Assembly: GCA_049515555.1 (NCBI GenBank)
Contig: JBEKTY010000227.1
Coordinates: 1-10,409 of the forward strand
Direction of reading: 5' to 3'
From: JBEKTY01 sp049515555
GTDB lineage: Bacteria; Planctomycetota; Planctomycetia; Pirellulales; Thermoguttaceae
Length of the DNA stretch: 10,409 nucleotides
A model generated the notes under the pieces. That model was not told the origin of the DNA, did not search any database, and worked only from the letters and a program-made list of their open reading frames with translations. Positions 1-6,444 of this stretch are shown here, piece after piece. The first letter of the stretch is position 1. Every line of letters starts with the position of its first letter. Both the position numbers and the translations under genes were made by a program.

Positions 1-81
1 CGCCATAACTGGGGGGCCTTCCAGACTTGTCGGCGGCTGGGTACACTAGCTGGATCATCGTACCCCAGTGGTCCGGGGGCT

Positions 82-118
82 GTCCCAATTTTCGTCCGAC
101 GAAAATGGGACTGTCCCC
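82..118. repeat. REP-like bulged hairpin upstream of the kinase
   Basis: GTCCCAATTTTCG at 82-94 pairs with CGAAAATGGGAC at 100-111 around a 5-nt loop; one A is bulged on the left arm. The right arm continues into TGTCCCC. Its sequence GAAAATGGGACTGTCCCC (101-118) matches most positions of the reverse complement of 4736-4754 at the end of the RAYT remnant, so both are probably REP units of one family. Confidence 0.6.
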
Positions 119-137
119 TTCAAGGCGGGGCCTGTCG

Positions 138-3100
138 ATGGCGGTCACAGTCCAGCAGTTCATAGAACGGCTCACCGATAGCGGCCTGCTTTCGGCCGAT
201 GAGCTTTCCAAGTTCCAGGACAGCCTCCCGCCGGAAAAACGGCCCAAGGACGTTCAGCAGCTCGCCCAGGCCCTCATCCAACACGGCAAGCTGACCAAGT
301 ATCAGGCCCAGGCCGTCTACCAGGGCAAGGGCAAGTCGCTGGTTTTCGGCGAGTATGTCGTGCTGGACCAGATCGGCGAGGGCGGCATGGGAGTGGTGCT
401 GAAGGCCCGGCACCGCCGCATGAAACGCACGGTGGCCATCAAGGTGCTCTCCTCGGCGGCTATGAAGCAAGCAGGGGCCGTCGAGCGGTTCCACCGCGAG
501 GTGGAGGCGGCAGCCAAGCTGGAACATCCCAATATCGTTACCGCCCACGATGCTGGTGAGCACCAAGGCGTGCATTACCTGGCAATGCAATACGTCGATG
601 GCAAGGACCTGGCCAGCATCGTCAGGGATCGCGGGCCGCTCCCGGTGCCCCAGGCGGTCGAGTGCATCCTCCAGGCGGCGCGCGGCCTTCAGTATGCCCA
701 CGAGCAGGGCATCGTCCACCGCGACATCAAGCCGGGCAATCTGCTGTTGGACACGAAGGGCACGGTCAAGATCCTCGACATGGGGATAGCCCGCATTGCA
801 GGGGCCGAGGCGGCGTTGGGCGGGCCGGAACGGCTCACGGCCACCGGCCAGGTGATGGGCACCTGCGACTACATGTCGCCGGAGCAGGCATTGGACAGCC
901 ATCTGGCCGACCATCGCACCGACATCTATGCCTTGGGCTGCACGCTCTACCGGCTGTTGACCGGCCATCCGCCCTACGCGGGCGAGACATTGATGCAGAT
1001 TCTCCTCGCACACCGAGAGGCCCCGATCCCATCGCTTTCCGCGGCCCGGCCGGACGTGCCTGCCGAGCTGGACGCCGTGTTCCAGCGGATGGTGGCCAAG
1101 CAGCCCGAAGACCGTTACCAGTCGATGGCCGAGGTGGTGGCCGAGCTGGAGACGATCTTGGGGGGCTTATCGGGCCATTCGGCAACGGCGGCGGCTGTGA
1201 AGGCCGAATCGTCCAGCGGGGCCCTGTCCAGGACGTTGGCGTTCTTACAGGAAGAAAGGCCGGTCGGAACGTTGACCCGGCAGAAGAAACCTGTGGGAGC
1301 GGAGCGAACCCAACCGCGCGCTGTTATCCCGACGGGCGACGGACCGGGGCCTTCCCGTCCGTCGTCCGTCGTCCGGCGCCCGTCGTCCGTCGTTCTCGCC
1401 GCGGGCGGCCTGGTCTTGCTGCTGGGCATGATCCTGACGTTCACCCTCCGCCACGGGACGCTGACGGTCGAAATCGACGAGCAACTGGGCAAGGACGTGC
1501 AAGTTGCCGTCAGCCAGGGCGGGGAAAAGACTCAGGTGGCGGATGCCACGTCGGGCTGGACGCTGAGCCTCGCCGCGGGCAAATACGACCTGGCCGTCGA
1601 GGGCGGCGGCGATCAGTTCCAGCTTGGTTCCGAGAGCATCATGGTCACGCGGGGTGGCCAGGTAAAGGTCAAGGTCACGCTCAAACCGGCCCCGCTGGCC
1701 GTTGCTCCCTTCGATCCGCAGCAGGCCCGAAAGTGTCAGGAGCGTTGGGCCAGACAGTTGAGCGTGCCTATCGAGACCACCAATTCGATCGGCATGAAGC
1801 TGGCGCTCATCCCGCCGGGCGAGTTCGAGATGGGCTCGCCGAAGGAACTGGTCGAGGAGGAGGTGAAGGCAAATGCCGGTGACTTTTTCTGGAGGGAAAA
1901 TCTTGCGGGCGAGGGGCCGAGACACCGGGTACGGCTCACCAAAGCGTTCTACCTGGCCGTGACGGAGGTGACGCAAGGCGAGTACGAGAAGGTGATGGGC
2001 AGCAACCCGAGCGGGTTCTCGGTCACGGGCCTGCACAAAGACAAAGTGGGTGGACAGGACACGAAGCGGTTTCCGGTGGAGAACGTGTCGTGGGACGATG
2101 CGGTGGAGTTCTGCCGAAAGCTATCGGAGCGACCGGAGGAGAAGGCAGCGGGCCGATGGTATCGCCTGCCATCGGAGGCGCAGTGGGAGTACGCGTGCCG
2201 CGCCGGGAGTGTCGGTCTATACGGTTTCAGTTCGGGCCGCAGCGGGGTTCCCAGGGAATACGAGGAGAAGGAACTGTCCGACTACGGTTGGTCCAGCGAC
2301 AACGCTGGTGGGACGACGCATGCGGTGGGCGGGAAGCGGCCCAACGCATGGGGCTTGTATGATATGCACGGCAACGTCTGGGAGTGGTGCCAGGACTGGT
2401 ACGACAAGGGGTATTACACGAACTCGCCTGTGGATGATCCTGGCGGTCCTCCCGGGGGCTCGTCCCGCGTGCGCCGCGGCGGTGGCTTTGGCTACCCGGC
2501 GACGCACTGCCGGTCGGCGTCCCGCTACGACCGCGAACAAGGGGGCCCTAATGCAACTAACTGCAACCGGGGCTTCCGTGTCTCCCTAGTTGTAGCGGAC
2601 ACTGCGGCTGAGCGGGCGAAGATGAGTCGTACCACCGAGACGGCACAACCTTCCGGTGGTTCGGCCGCCAACAAGCCATCGCCCGCCCCTCCAGTCCCTA
2701 ATCCCCAATCCCCAATCCCTCTTCCCGCCGTTGGCAGTCTTGGCGGTGCCGATGGCAAATGGAAACTCCCGCCCGGTGCTCCCCCGCCCGCCATCGCCCC
2801 CTTCGACGCCGCGAAAGCCAAAGAGCACCAGCAAAGGTGGGCCAAGCATCTCGGCGTGCCGGTCGAGCTGACCAACTCCATCGGCATGAAGCTGGTGTTT
2901 ATCCCTCCGGGCGAGTTTGAGATGGGCGAGGGCGGCGGCGAGCATGAAGAGGCGGTCCACAAGGTGGCCATCACAAGACCCTTTTACTTCGGCAAGTACG
3001 AGGTCACAAATGAGGAGTGGGATGCGGTCATGGGGAAGGACCTAAACCCGAGCACTGTCAAGGGTCCGAAGAACCCGGTACAGAATGTCAGTTGGGAGGA

Positions 3101-4640
3101 TTGCCAGGTGTTCCTGAAGAAGCTCGGCCAGAAATGTGGCATTGCGGAGGGGAGTTGCCGTTTGCCCACCGAGGCGCAGTGGGAGTATGCGTGCCGTGCG
3201 GGCAGCACGGGCAGCTATTGCTTCGGCGACAGCGAGGCCGAGCATGATGATTACGGGTGGTATCTGAAGAACTCGGAGAAGAAGACGCATCCGGTGGGCC
3301 GAAAGAAGCCCAACCCCTGGGGCCTTTACGACATACACGGGAACGTGTGGGAATGGTGTTCGGATTGGTATGATCAGGACTACTACAAGACATCGCCTAC
3401 AAGCGACCCAACGGGGCCGCCCTTCGGCTCACGCCGCGTGTACCGTGGGGGTAGCGCGGTTGACGGCGCCAGGGACTACCGTTCCGCACGCCGCAACTCC
3501 GACACACCCGGGCGGCGGGACTACTACCTCGGTTTCCGCGTCTCCCTAGTTCTAGCGGACACGGCGGCTGAGCGGGCGAAGCTGAGCCGTACCACCGAGG
3601 CGGCACAACCTTCCGGTGACTCGACCGCCAACAAGCCACCGCCCGCCCCTCCAGCCCCGAATCCCCAATCCCCAATCCCTCGTTCCACTGTCGCCAGTCT
3701 TGTCGGTGCCGATGGCAAATGGAACCTCCCGCCCGGCGCTCCACCGCCCGCCGTGGCCCCGTTCGACGCCACGAAAGCCAAAGAGCATCAAGAGGGCTGG
3801 GCCAAGCATCTCGGCATGCCGGTCGAGATTACCAACTCCATCGGCATGAAGCTCGTGCTGATCCCGCCGGGCGAGTTCGAGATGGGCTCGCCCACGGAAC
3901 TGATCGAGGAGGAGTTGAAGGCACAACGCCTCAGTTATTGCAAGGATCATCTTCCGGGCGAGGGGCCGAGGCATCGGGTGCGGATCACCAAGCCATTTTA
4001 CTTTGGTGTTTACGAGGTAACGCAGGGGGAATATGAACGGGTGATGGGGAAGAACCCGAGCGCCTGCTCGGCTACAGGCAGGCACAAAGACAGAGTAGCC
4101 GGTCAGGATACGAAGCGGTTCCCGGTGGAGATGGTGTCGTGGGACGATGCGGTGGAGTTCTGCACAAAGCTGTCGGACCTACCGGAGGAGAAGGCGGCGG
4201 GGCGAACTTATCTTCTGCCATCCGAGGCGCAGTGGGAGTATGCTTGCAGGGCCGGGAGCACGGGTCGGTTCAGTTACAGTTCGGCTCGCAATGCGATTCC
4301 AAAGGAGCACGACGAGAAGGCGCTTTCCGACTACGGTTGGTTCATAGGGGGCCAAACGACAAGCGCAGTGGGCGGGAAGCGGCCCAGCGCATGGGGGTTA
4401 TATGACACGCATGGGAACGTGTGGGAGTGGTGTCAGGACTGGTACGACAAGGATTACTATGCGAACTCGCCGAGGGACGATCCGCGCGGACCTCTTGCGG
4501 GCTCACGCCGCGTGCGCCGTGGCGGTTGCTGGCTCGACCCGGCGTGGGACTGCCGGTCGGCGCACCGCAATTCCGTCGAACCCGGGGACCACAGCGACAA
4601 CCTGGGCTTCCGCGTCTCCCAAGTTCTGGCGGAAAAGTAG
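138..4640 (+). CDS. Transmembrane Ser/Thr protein kinase with three C-terminal FGE-sulfatase (SUMF1-like) modules
   Basis: A 1500-residue Hanks-type kinase, numbered from the ATG at 138. That start is chosen because AAGGCGGGG lies just upstream and planctomycete-like kinase N-terminal sequence (MAVTVQQFIERL) begins there; the frame stays open upstream to 27 but reads through a REP-like hairpin. Order: N-terminal helical region 1-70; kinase about 71-340, with GEGGMG at 80-85, Lys102 (VAIK), Glu121, HRD 194-196, Asn201, DMG 214-216 in place of DFG, and SPE 247-249; low-complexity linker; one membrane segment about 418-437; PEGA-like beta region about 441-516; FGE modules about 546-816, 910-1136 and 1230-1497, each with GNVWEWC and RGG signatures. 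The kinase should be cytoplasmic and the modules outside, suggesting a sensor or surface-binding receptor (inference). None of the modules shows the paired copper-binding cysteines of true formylglycine-generating enzymes, so they are probably non-catalytic. Substrates and ligand are unknown. Confidence 0.96.
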   Translation: MAVTVQQFIERLTDSGLLSADELSKFQDSLPPEKRPKDVQQLAQALIQHGKLTKYQAQAVYQGKGKSLVFGEYVVLDQIGEGGMGVVLKARHRRMKRTVAIKVLSSAAMKQAGAVERFHREVEAAAKLEHPNIVTAHDAGEHQGVHYLAMQYVDGKDLASIVRDRGPLPVPQAVECILQAARGLQYAHEQGIVHRDIKPGNLLLDTKGTVKILDMGIARIAGAEAALGGPERLTATGQVMGTCDYMSPEQALDSHLADHRTDIYALGCTLYRLLTGHPPYAGETLMQILLAHREAPIPSLSAARPDVPAELDAVFQRMVAKQPEDRYQSMAEVVAELETILGGLSGHSATAAAVKAESSSGALSRTLAFLQEERPVGTLTRQKKPVGAERTQPRAVIPTGDGPGPSRPSSVVRRPSSVVLAAGGLVLLLGMILTFTLRHGTLTVEIDEQLGKDVQVAVSQGGEKTQVADATSGWTLSLAAGKYDLAVEGGGDQFQLGSESIMVTRGGQVKVKVTLKPAPLAVAPFDPQQARKCQERWARQLSVPIETTNSIGMKLALIPPGEFEMGSPKELVEEEVKANAGDFFWRENLAGEGPRHRVRLTKAFYLAVTEVTQGEYEKVMGSNPSGFSVTGLHKDKVGGQDTKRFPVENVSWDDAVEFCRKLSERPEEKAAGRWYRLPSEAQWEYACRAGSVGLYGFSSGRSGVPREYEEKELSDYGWSSDNAGGTTHAVGGKRPNAWGLYDMHGNVWEWCQDWYDKGYYTNSPVDDPGGPPGGSSRVRRGGGFGYPATHCRSASRYDREQGGPNATNCNRGFRVSLVVADTAAERAKMSRTTETAQPSGGSAANKPSPAPPVPNPQSPIPLPAVGSLGGADGKWKLPPGAPPPAIAPFDAAKAKEHQQRWAKHLGVPVELTNSIGMKLVFIPPGEFEMGEGGGEHEEAVHKVAITRPFYFGKYEVTNEEWDAVMGKDLNPSTVKGPKNPVQNVSWEDCQVFLKKLGQKCGIAEGSCRLPTEAQWEYACRAGSTGSYCFGDSEAEHDDYGWYLKNSEKKTHPVGRKKPNPWGLYDIHGNVWEWCSDWYDQDYYKTSPTSDPTGPPFGSRRVYRGGSAVDGARDYRSARRNSDTPGRRDYYLGFRVSLVLADTAAERAKLSRTTEAAQPSGDSTANKPPPAPPAPNPQSPIPRSTVASLVGADGKWNLPPGAPPPAVAPFDATKAKEHQEGWAKHLGMPVEITNSIGMKLVLIPPGEFEMGSPTELIEEELKAQRLSYCKDHLPGEGPRHRVRITKPFYFGVYEVTQGEYERVMGKNPSACSATGRHKDRVAGQDTKRFPVEMVSWDDAVEFCTKLSDLPEEKAAGRTYLLPSEAQWEYACRAGSTGRFSYSSARNAIPKEHDEKALSDYGWFIGGQTTSAVGGKRPSAWGLYDTHGNVWEWCQDWYDKDYYANSPRDDPRGPLAGSRRVRRGGCWLDPAWDCRSAHRNSVEPGDHSDNLGFRVSQVLAEK
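1356..1397 (+). repeat. Heptamer array, unit CGTCCGT, six copies, inside the kinase gene
   Basis: Six consecutive 7-bp units: CGTCCGT, CGTCCGT, CGTCCGG, CGCCCGT, CGTCCGT, CGTTCTC. The 42 bp are in frame and encode the doubled peptide RPSSVVR-RPSSVVL, leading directly into the membrane segment of the kinase. Confidence 0.8.
1773..2585 (+). other. FGE-sulfatase module 1 of the kinase
   Basis: Residues about 546-816, opening with TNSIGMKLALIPPGEFEMGS, then SWDDAVEFC, RLPSEAQWEYACRAGS, HGNVWEWC at 744-751 and RRGG near 780. It is the long form (about 270 residues), with the GQDTKRFPVE segment also found in module 3. After RGG the sequence runs GFGYPATHCRSA, so the first of the two active-site cysteines of catalytic FGE is absent and only one Cys lies nearby. 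Confidence 0.9.
2586..2864 (+). repeat. Inter-module linker, copy 1 of a 279-bp direct repeat
   Basis: The 93-residue linker between FGE modules 1 and 2 (residues 817-909) runs from ADTAAERAK through a Pro-rich stretch to APFDAAKAKEHQQRWAKHLG. It recurs at 3546-3824 with no length change, offset by exactly 960 bp, with about 80% amino-acid identity by eye. It contains an AATCCCC heptamer array. Confidence 0.85.
2693..2720 (+). repeat. Heptamer array, unit AATCCCC, four copies, in kinase linker 1
   Basis: Units AGTCCCT, AATCCCC, AATCCCC, AATCCCT encode a Pro-rich stretch (PNPQSPIP). Read from another register the unit is CCCCAAT, which resembles the short tandemly repeated heptamers I recall from cyanobacteria; no common origin is claimed. 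Confidence 0.8.
2865..3545 (+). other. FGE-sulfatase module 2 of the kinase (short form)
   Basis: Residues about 910-1136, with TNSIGMKLVFIPPGEFEMG, RLPTEAQWEYACRAGS, HGNVWEWC at 1067-1074 and RGG near 1103. It is about 40 residues shorter than modules 1 and 3: it lacks the GQDTKRFPVE-containing segment and the KELSDYGW-type insertion, reading NPVQNVSWEDC instead. No cysteine follows RGG in the region where catalytic FGE has its copper pair. Confidence 0.9.
3546..3824 (+). repeat. Inter-module linker, copy 2 of a 279-bp direct repeat
   Basis: The linker between FGE modules 2 and 3 (residues 1137-1229) has the same length and same internal heptamer array as the copy 960 bp upstream. Its second half (APFDATKAKEHQEGWAKHLG) also resembles the segment before module 1 (APFDPQQARKCQERWARQL), so that part is present three times in the protein. 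Confidence 0.85.
3653..3680 (+). repeat. Heptamer array, unit AATCCCC, four copies, in kinase linker 2
   Basis: Units AGCCCCG, AATCCCC, AATCCCC, AATCCCT lie at the place equivalent to the array 960 bp upstream and encode the same PNPQSPIP peptide. The array was probably copied together with the linker. Confidence 0.8.
3825..4628 (+). other. FGE-sulfatase module 3 of the kinase
   Basis: Residues about 1230-1497, with TNSIGMKLVLIPPGEFEMGS, LLPSEAQWEYACRAGS, HGNVWEWC at 1425-1432 and RRGG near 1461. By eye it is much closer to module 1 than to module 2 (shared GEGPRHRVR, GQDTKRFPVE, SWDDAVEFC, GKRP.AWGLYD). After RGG it reads CWLDPAWDCRSA: two cysteines, but not in the spacing of the catalytic FGE pair. 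The protein ends 3 residues after the module. Confidence 0.9.
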
Positions 4641-4735
4641 AGTGAGCGAGCGGAGCTGGTGCGCAGCCTGAGCGCAGGCCCGATTCGCAGCCGGGCCGTA
4701 GCCGGGCAAGCACAGGCGAAGCCGGGGAGGGAAAT
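4641..4735. other. Spacer between the convergent kinase and RAYT remnant
   Basis: This GC-rich spacer has a small 5-bp hairpin (GCCTG-AGCG-CAGGC, 4666-4679) and short repeats of GCCGGGC. No T-tract follows, so I do not call a Rho-independent terminator. No gene is visible. Confidence 0.5.
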
Positions 4736-4754
4736 GGGGTCGGGTCTCATTTTC
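4731..4754. repeat. REP-like bulged hairpin overlapping the RAYT 3' end
   Basis: GAAATGG at 4731-4737 pairs with the CTCATTTTC side (to 4754) with one bulged T, forming a short imperfect palindrome. On the minus strand it reads GAAAATGAGACCCGACCCC, closely matching the right arm of the hairpin at 82-118. It overlaps the last codons and stop of the RAYT frame, a usual place for a REP sequence next to its transposase. Confidence 0.55.
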
Positions 4755-5438
4755 TGACGGCTTGTTCGCTTTTGCCCGATTTGGGACGCCCCGGAGAACG
4801 TAGGGTTGATTCCAGTCCCAACCGTTTCGCCGTTGTTTGCCGCCAAATCGTCGCCCCGAAGGGCGTGCCGCTCCACGCGCTGCGTCGCAGCGCCTTCAAT
4901 TCCGCCTCGGTCTCAACCTGATTCACATACTCCTGCCACCGCTCGCCGGGCCCCACGGGCCACTGGGCAAGCGTTACCGCCCCCATGCTTGTTCACGCGG
5001 TGCCAAAGGCTGCACCAACGCCAGTGCTCGGCAGACGATACCATGTTCGCACGCAGCGCATTCCGCTCAACGTAACGGCACACGCCAAAAAAGTGCGCAT
5101 CTTCCTCGAGCGGGAACGACTTGAAACGACCCTGATACAACGGCCCCGTGCCCGCGGTCCCATGCCACAAGTGCCACCGACGCGTGTGCGTGTTGGTGGG
5201 CCAACACATGTAGTCGGGACAGGTCGCCGTCCTCCCGCGGCCACAAAACGAGGTGCCAGTGGTTAGGCATCACACAAAACGCCAGTAATCGCATCGCGGC
5301 TCGCTGCCCGGCTTGCTCCAACACCTTCTCGAACGCGGCATAATCGTCCACGCTTTCAAACAGCGTGCTTCTCCCGACCGCTCGGTTAAGCACATGGTAC
5401 ACATACCCGCCGGTTGCTATACGTGGCCGCCGCGGCAT
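4747..5438 (-). pseudogene. REP-associated tyrosine transposase (RAYT, IS200/Y1 HUH family), broken by two frameshifts
   Basis: Three successive minus-strand frames rebuild one protein of about 225 residues, close to my recollection of the family length. Segment 1 (5438 to about 5217) starts MPRRPRIATGGYVYHVLNRA and holds the HUH motif in MPNHWHLVLW (His60, His62). An extra base in the GGG run at 5216-5218 then shifts the frame; segment 2 gives DYMCW, GPLYQGRFKSF and VCRYVERNALRA, whose Tyr (about residue 122) is the likely nucleophile. An extra base in the CCCCC run at 4980-4984 shifts again; segment 3 (from about 4983) gives LAQWPVGPGERWQEYVNQ and ends in LGLESTLRSPGRPKSGK. RAYTs are thought to mobilise REP hairpins by single-strand cutting and joining. 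All conserved residues remain, so the breaks are recent or are homopolymer sequencing errors. Confidence 0.88.
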
Positions 5439-5451
5439 CCCACGACATTAC

Positions 5452-5571
5452 CAGAATCCAAGCTCGATGTGCAAGGGTTGCGGCACGTGCGTGGCGGCCT
5501 GCCCTGCGCGGGCCATCACCGGCGCCCACTTCAACAATTTCCAAATCATGGCCGAGATCGGCGGCATCCTG
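5452..5571 (+). pseudogene. C-terminal remnant of an HdrA-like iron-sulfur protein
   Basis: In frame +, about 40 residues include MCKGCGTCVAACPARAIT, a CxxCxxCxxxCP 4Fe-4S motif (first Cys codon at 5470-5472), followed by GAHFNNFQIMAEIGGIL. This matches the extreme C-terminus of heterodisulfide reductase subunit A-type proteins as I know them (CKGCGTC..CPSGAI...F...QI.AEI). Upstream, homology stops within 30 bp of the RAYT start codon; downstream the frame runs into repeat DNA and does not stop until 5733. The flavin and other cluster domains are absent from the window. It is therefore a gene fragment, perhaps left by the RAYT or another rearrangement. It could instead be any protein ending in a similar ferredoxin motif, but the FNNFQIMAEI tail favours HdrA. 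Confidence 0.7.
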
Positions 5572-5617
5572 TGGGACGCCCCCTCCGGCAACGGAAACGG
5601 AAAGGCGAGCGCCATGT

Positions 5618-5639
5618 CCCCTCTCCCCGTGGGAGAGGG
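5618..5639. repeat. Perfect 9-bp hairpin, CCCTCTCCC/GGGAGAGGG
   Basis: CCCTCTCCC at 5619-5627 and GGGAGAGGG at 5631-5639 form a perfect stem with a 3-nt loop. It is followed by GCCAGG-type hexamer repeats to about 5655. Hairpins with this core are widespread intergenic repeats in several bacterial groups. No T-tract follows, so a terminator role is not supported. Confidence 0.65.
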
Positions 5640-5665
5640 CCAGGGCCAGGGCCGCCGCCTTCCGC

Positions 5666-5707
5666 CCTCACCCCTCCTCCCTCACCCCTCATCCCTCCTC
5701 CCTCCTC
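5666..5707. repeat. Heptamer array, unit CCTCMYC, six copies (polypyrimidine)
   Basis: Six contiguous 7-bp units: CCTCACC, CCTCCTC, CCTCACC, CCTCATC, CCTCCTC, CCTCCTC. All bases on the plus strand are pyrimidines except the A in three units. It contains the stop codon of the minus-strand PEP-CTERM frame (5689-5691). Confidence 0.8.
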
Positions 5708-6444
5708 CGCCCCCGCCGACAACTGAAAACTGAAAACTGAAAACCGAAAACCGCCGCGGCGGCCAGCAATGCCAGGGTCGAAGGCTCGGGCACTACGGCG
5801 AACTGGCTGTTGTGGTCGAGCACGGCCCATACGGTGTGGTCGGCCGTATTCACGCCCCAATCGCCCAGCCTCATGTCGCCGGGAACCCAGGCGCCCAATT
5901 GAAAGCCGCTCGGGTTGCCGCCCACGTTGCCCCGCACGGCGTTCTCCCACTGGCCGTCGCCCGGGTCCAGCCAGGCCAGATAAATCAAACCCTCCGCGGC
6001 CGCAGCCTCCTCGCTGCCCATCGGGTTGTAGCTCATCTGCAATACGAAGGGGCTGGTCTGGCTGCCGCTACCGAGCGTCATGCCGCCCAGGCTCACCACG
6101 TCGCTCACGAGGTCCGAACCGGCGTCCGCTTGGGCCCGCGTCCGCCACTGCATCGTAACCGTCTGGGCCGAGCCGCTCGTATTGGCGCCCGCCAAAATGG
6201 TCGCCTCGCTGCCGATCATGCCGTAGCCGCCGCTGCCGCTCGCGGCCGTAACCCTGGAATCAAGGCCGGCGTAACCGGCGTTGGCGGCCACAGGGGCGGT
6301 CAAGGGACCACCGAAGCAAGTATGCCAATCACATTCGTCGCGGGCCGCCTTACCGCTTCTTTGCAGCCCTTCCCGCCCGGGCGGGTTGCAGGGCCGGCAG
6401 TTTTCCCGGATAATCGCCCAGTAACCAGTTCCAACCCCGGGCAA
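5689..6444 (-). CDS. PEP-CTERM surface protein, N-terminally truncated, probably a decaying gene
   Basis: A 251-residue frame. Residues about 47-217 (nucleotides up to about 6306) look like the C-terminal part of large secreted planctomycete proteins: GSEATILAGANTSGSAQTVTMQWRTR, GLIYLAWLDPGDGQWENAV, QLGAWVPGDMRLGDWGVNT, HTVWAVLDHNSQFAV. Then comes the sorting signal VPEPST (218-223), a hydrophobic stretch (LALLAAAAVFGF) and an Arg-rich tail (RRGRRR). PEP-CTERM signals direct exosortase-dependent processing at the cell surface. There is no signal peptide: the first 46 residues are hydrophilic, cysteine-containing, and resemble translated intergenic DNA, so the true start and upstream domains are missing. 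The last 20 or so residues are encoded by heptamer repeats. No exosortase is in the window. Probably a non-functional fragment, though a functional short protein is not excluded. Confidence 0.62.
   Translation of the reverse strand: MPGVGTGYWAIIRENCRPCNPPGREGLQRSGKAARDECDWHTCFGGPLTAPVAANAGYAGLDSRVTAASGSGGYGMIGSEATILAGANTSGSAQTVTMQWRTRAQADAGSDLVSDVVSLGGMTLGSGSQTSPFVLQMSYNPMGSEEAAAAEGLIYLAWLDPGDGQWENAVRGNVGGNPSGFQLGAWVPGDMRLGDWGVNTADHTVWAVLDHNSQFAVVPEPSTLALLAAAAVFGFQFSVFSCRRGRRREEG
5723..5750. repeat. Heptamer array, unit CTGAAAA, four copies
   Basis: Three CTGAAAA units followed by CCGAAAA, 28 bp in all, starting 15 bp after the polypyrimidine heptamer array. Read on the minus strand it encodes FGFQFSVFS in the tail of the PEP-CTERM protein. 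Confidence 0.85.

Noticed and set aside
27..137. 37-codon N-terminal extension of the kinase frame from the ATG at 27
   Set aside because: The extension reads through a REP-like hairpin and has no kinase-family similarity; the ATG at 138 has a purine-rich site and the expected N-terminal sequence.
120..1013. Long minus-strand frame (297 codons) opposite the kinase domain
   Set aside because: It is antisense to clear kinase motifs; its composition follows from GC-rich codons on the other strand and shows no recognisable domain.
1245..2036. 263-codon minus-strand frame opposite the TM and FGE1 region
   Set aside because: Shadow of the kinase coding frame in high-GC DNA; no recognisable motif.
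1773..4628. Three FGE modules as active sulfatase-maturing enzymes
   Set aside because: The cysteine pair needed for copper binding is not present in the right spacing, and no sulfatase is nearby.
5666..5750. The repeat arrays as a CRISPR array
   Set aside because: The units are 7 bp, directly abutting, with no spacers, and there are no cas genes in the window.
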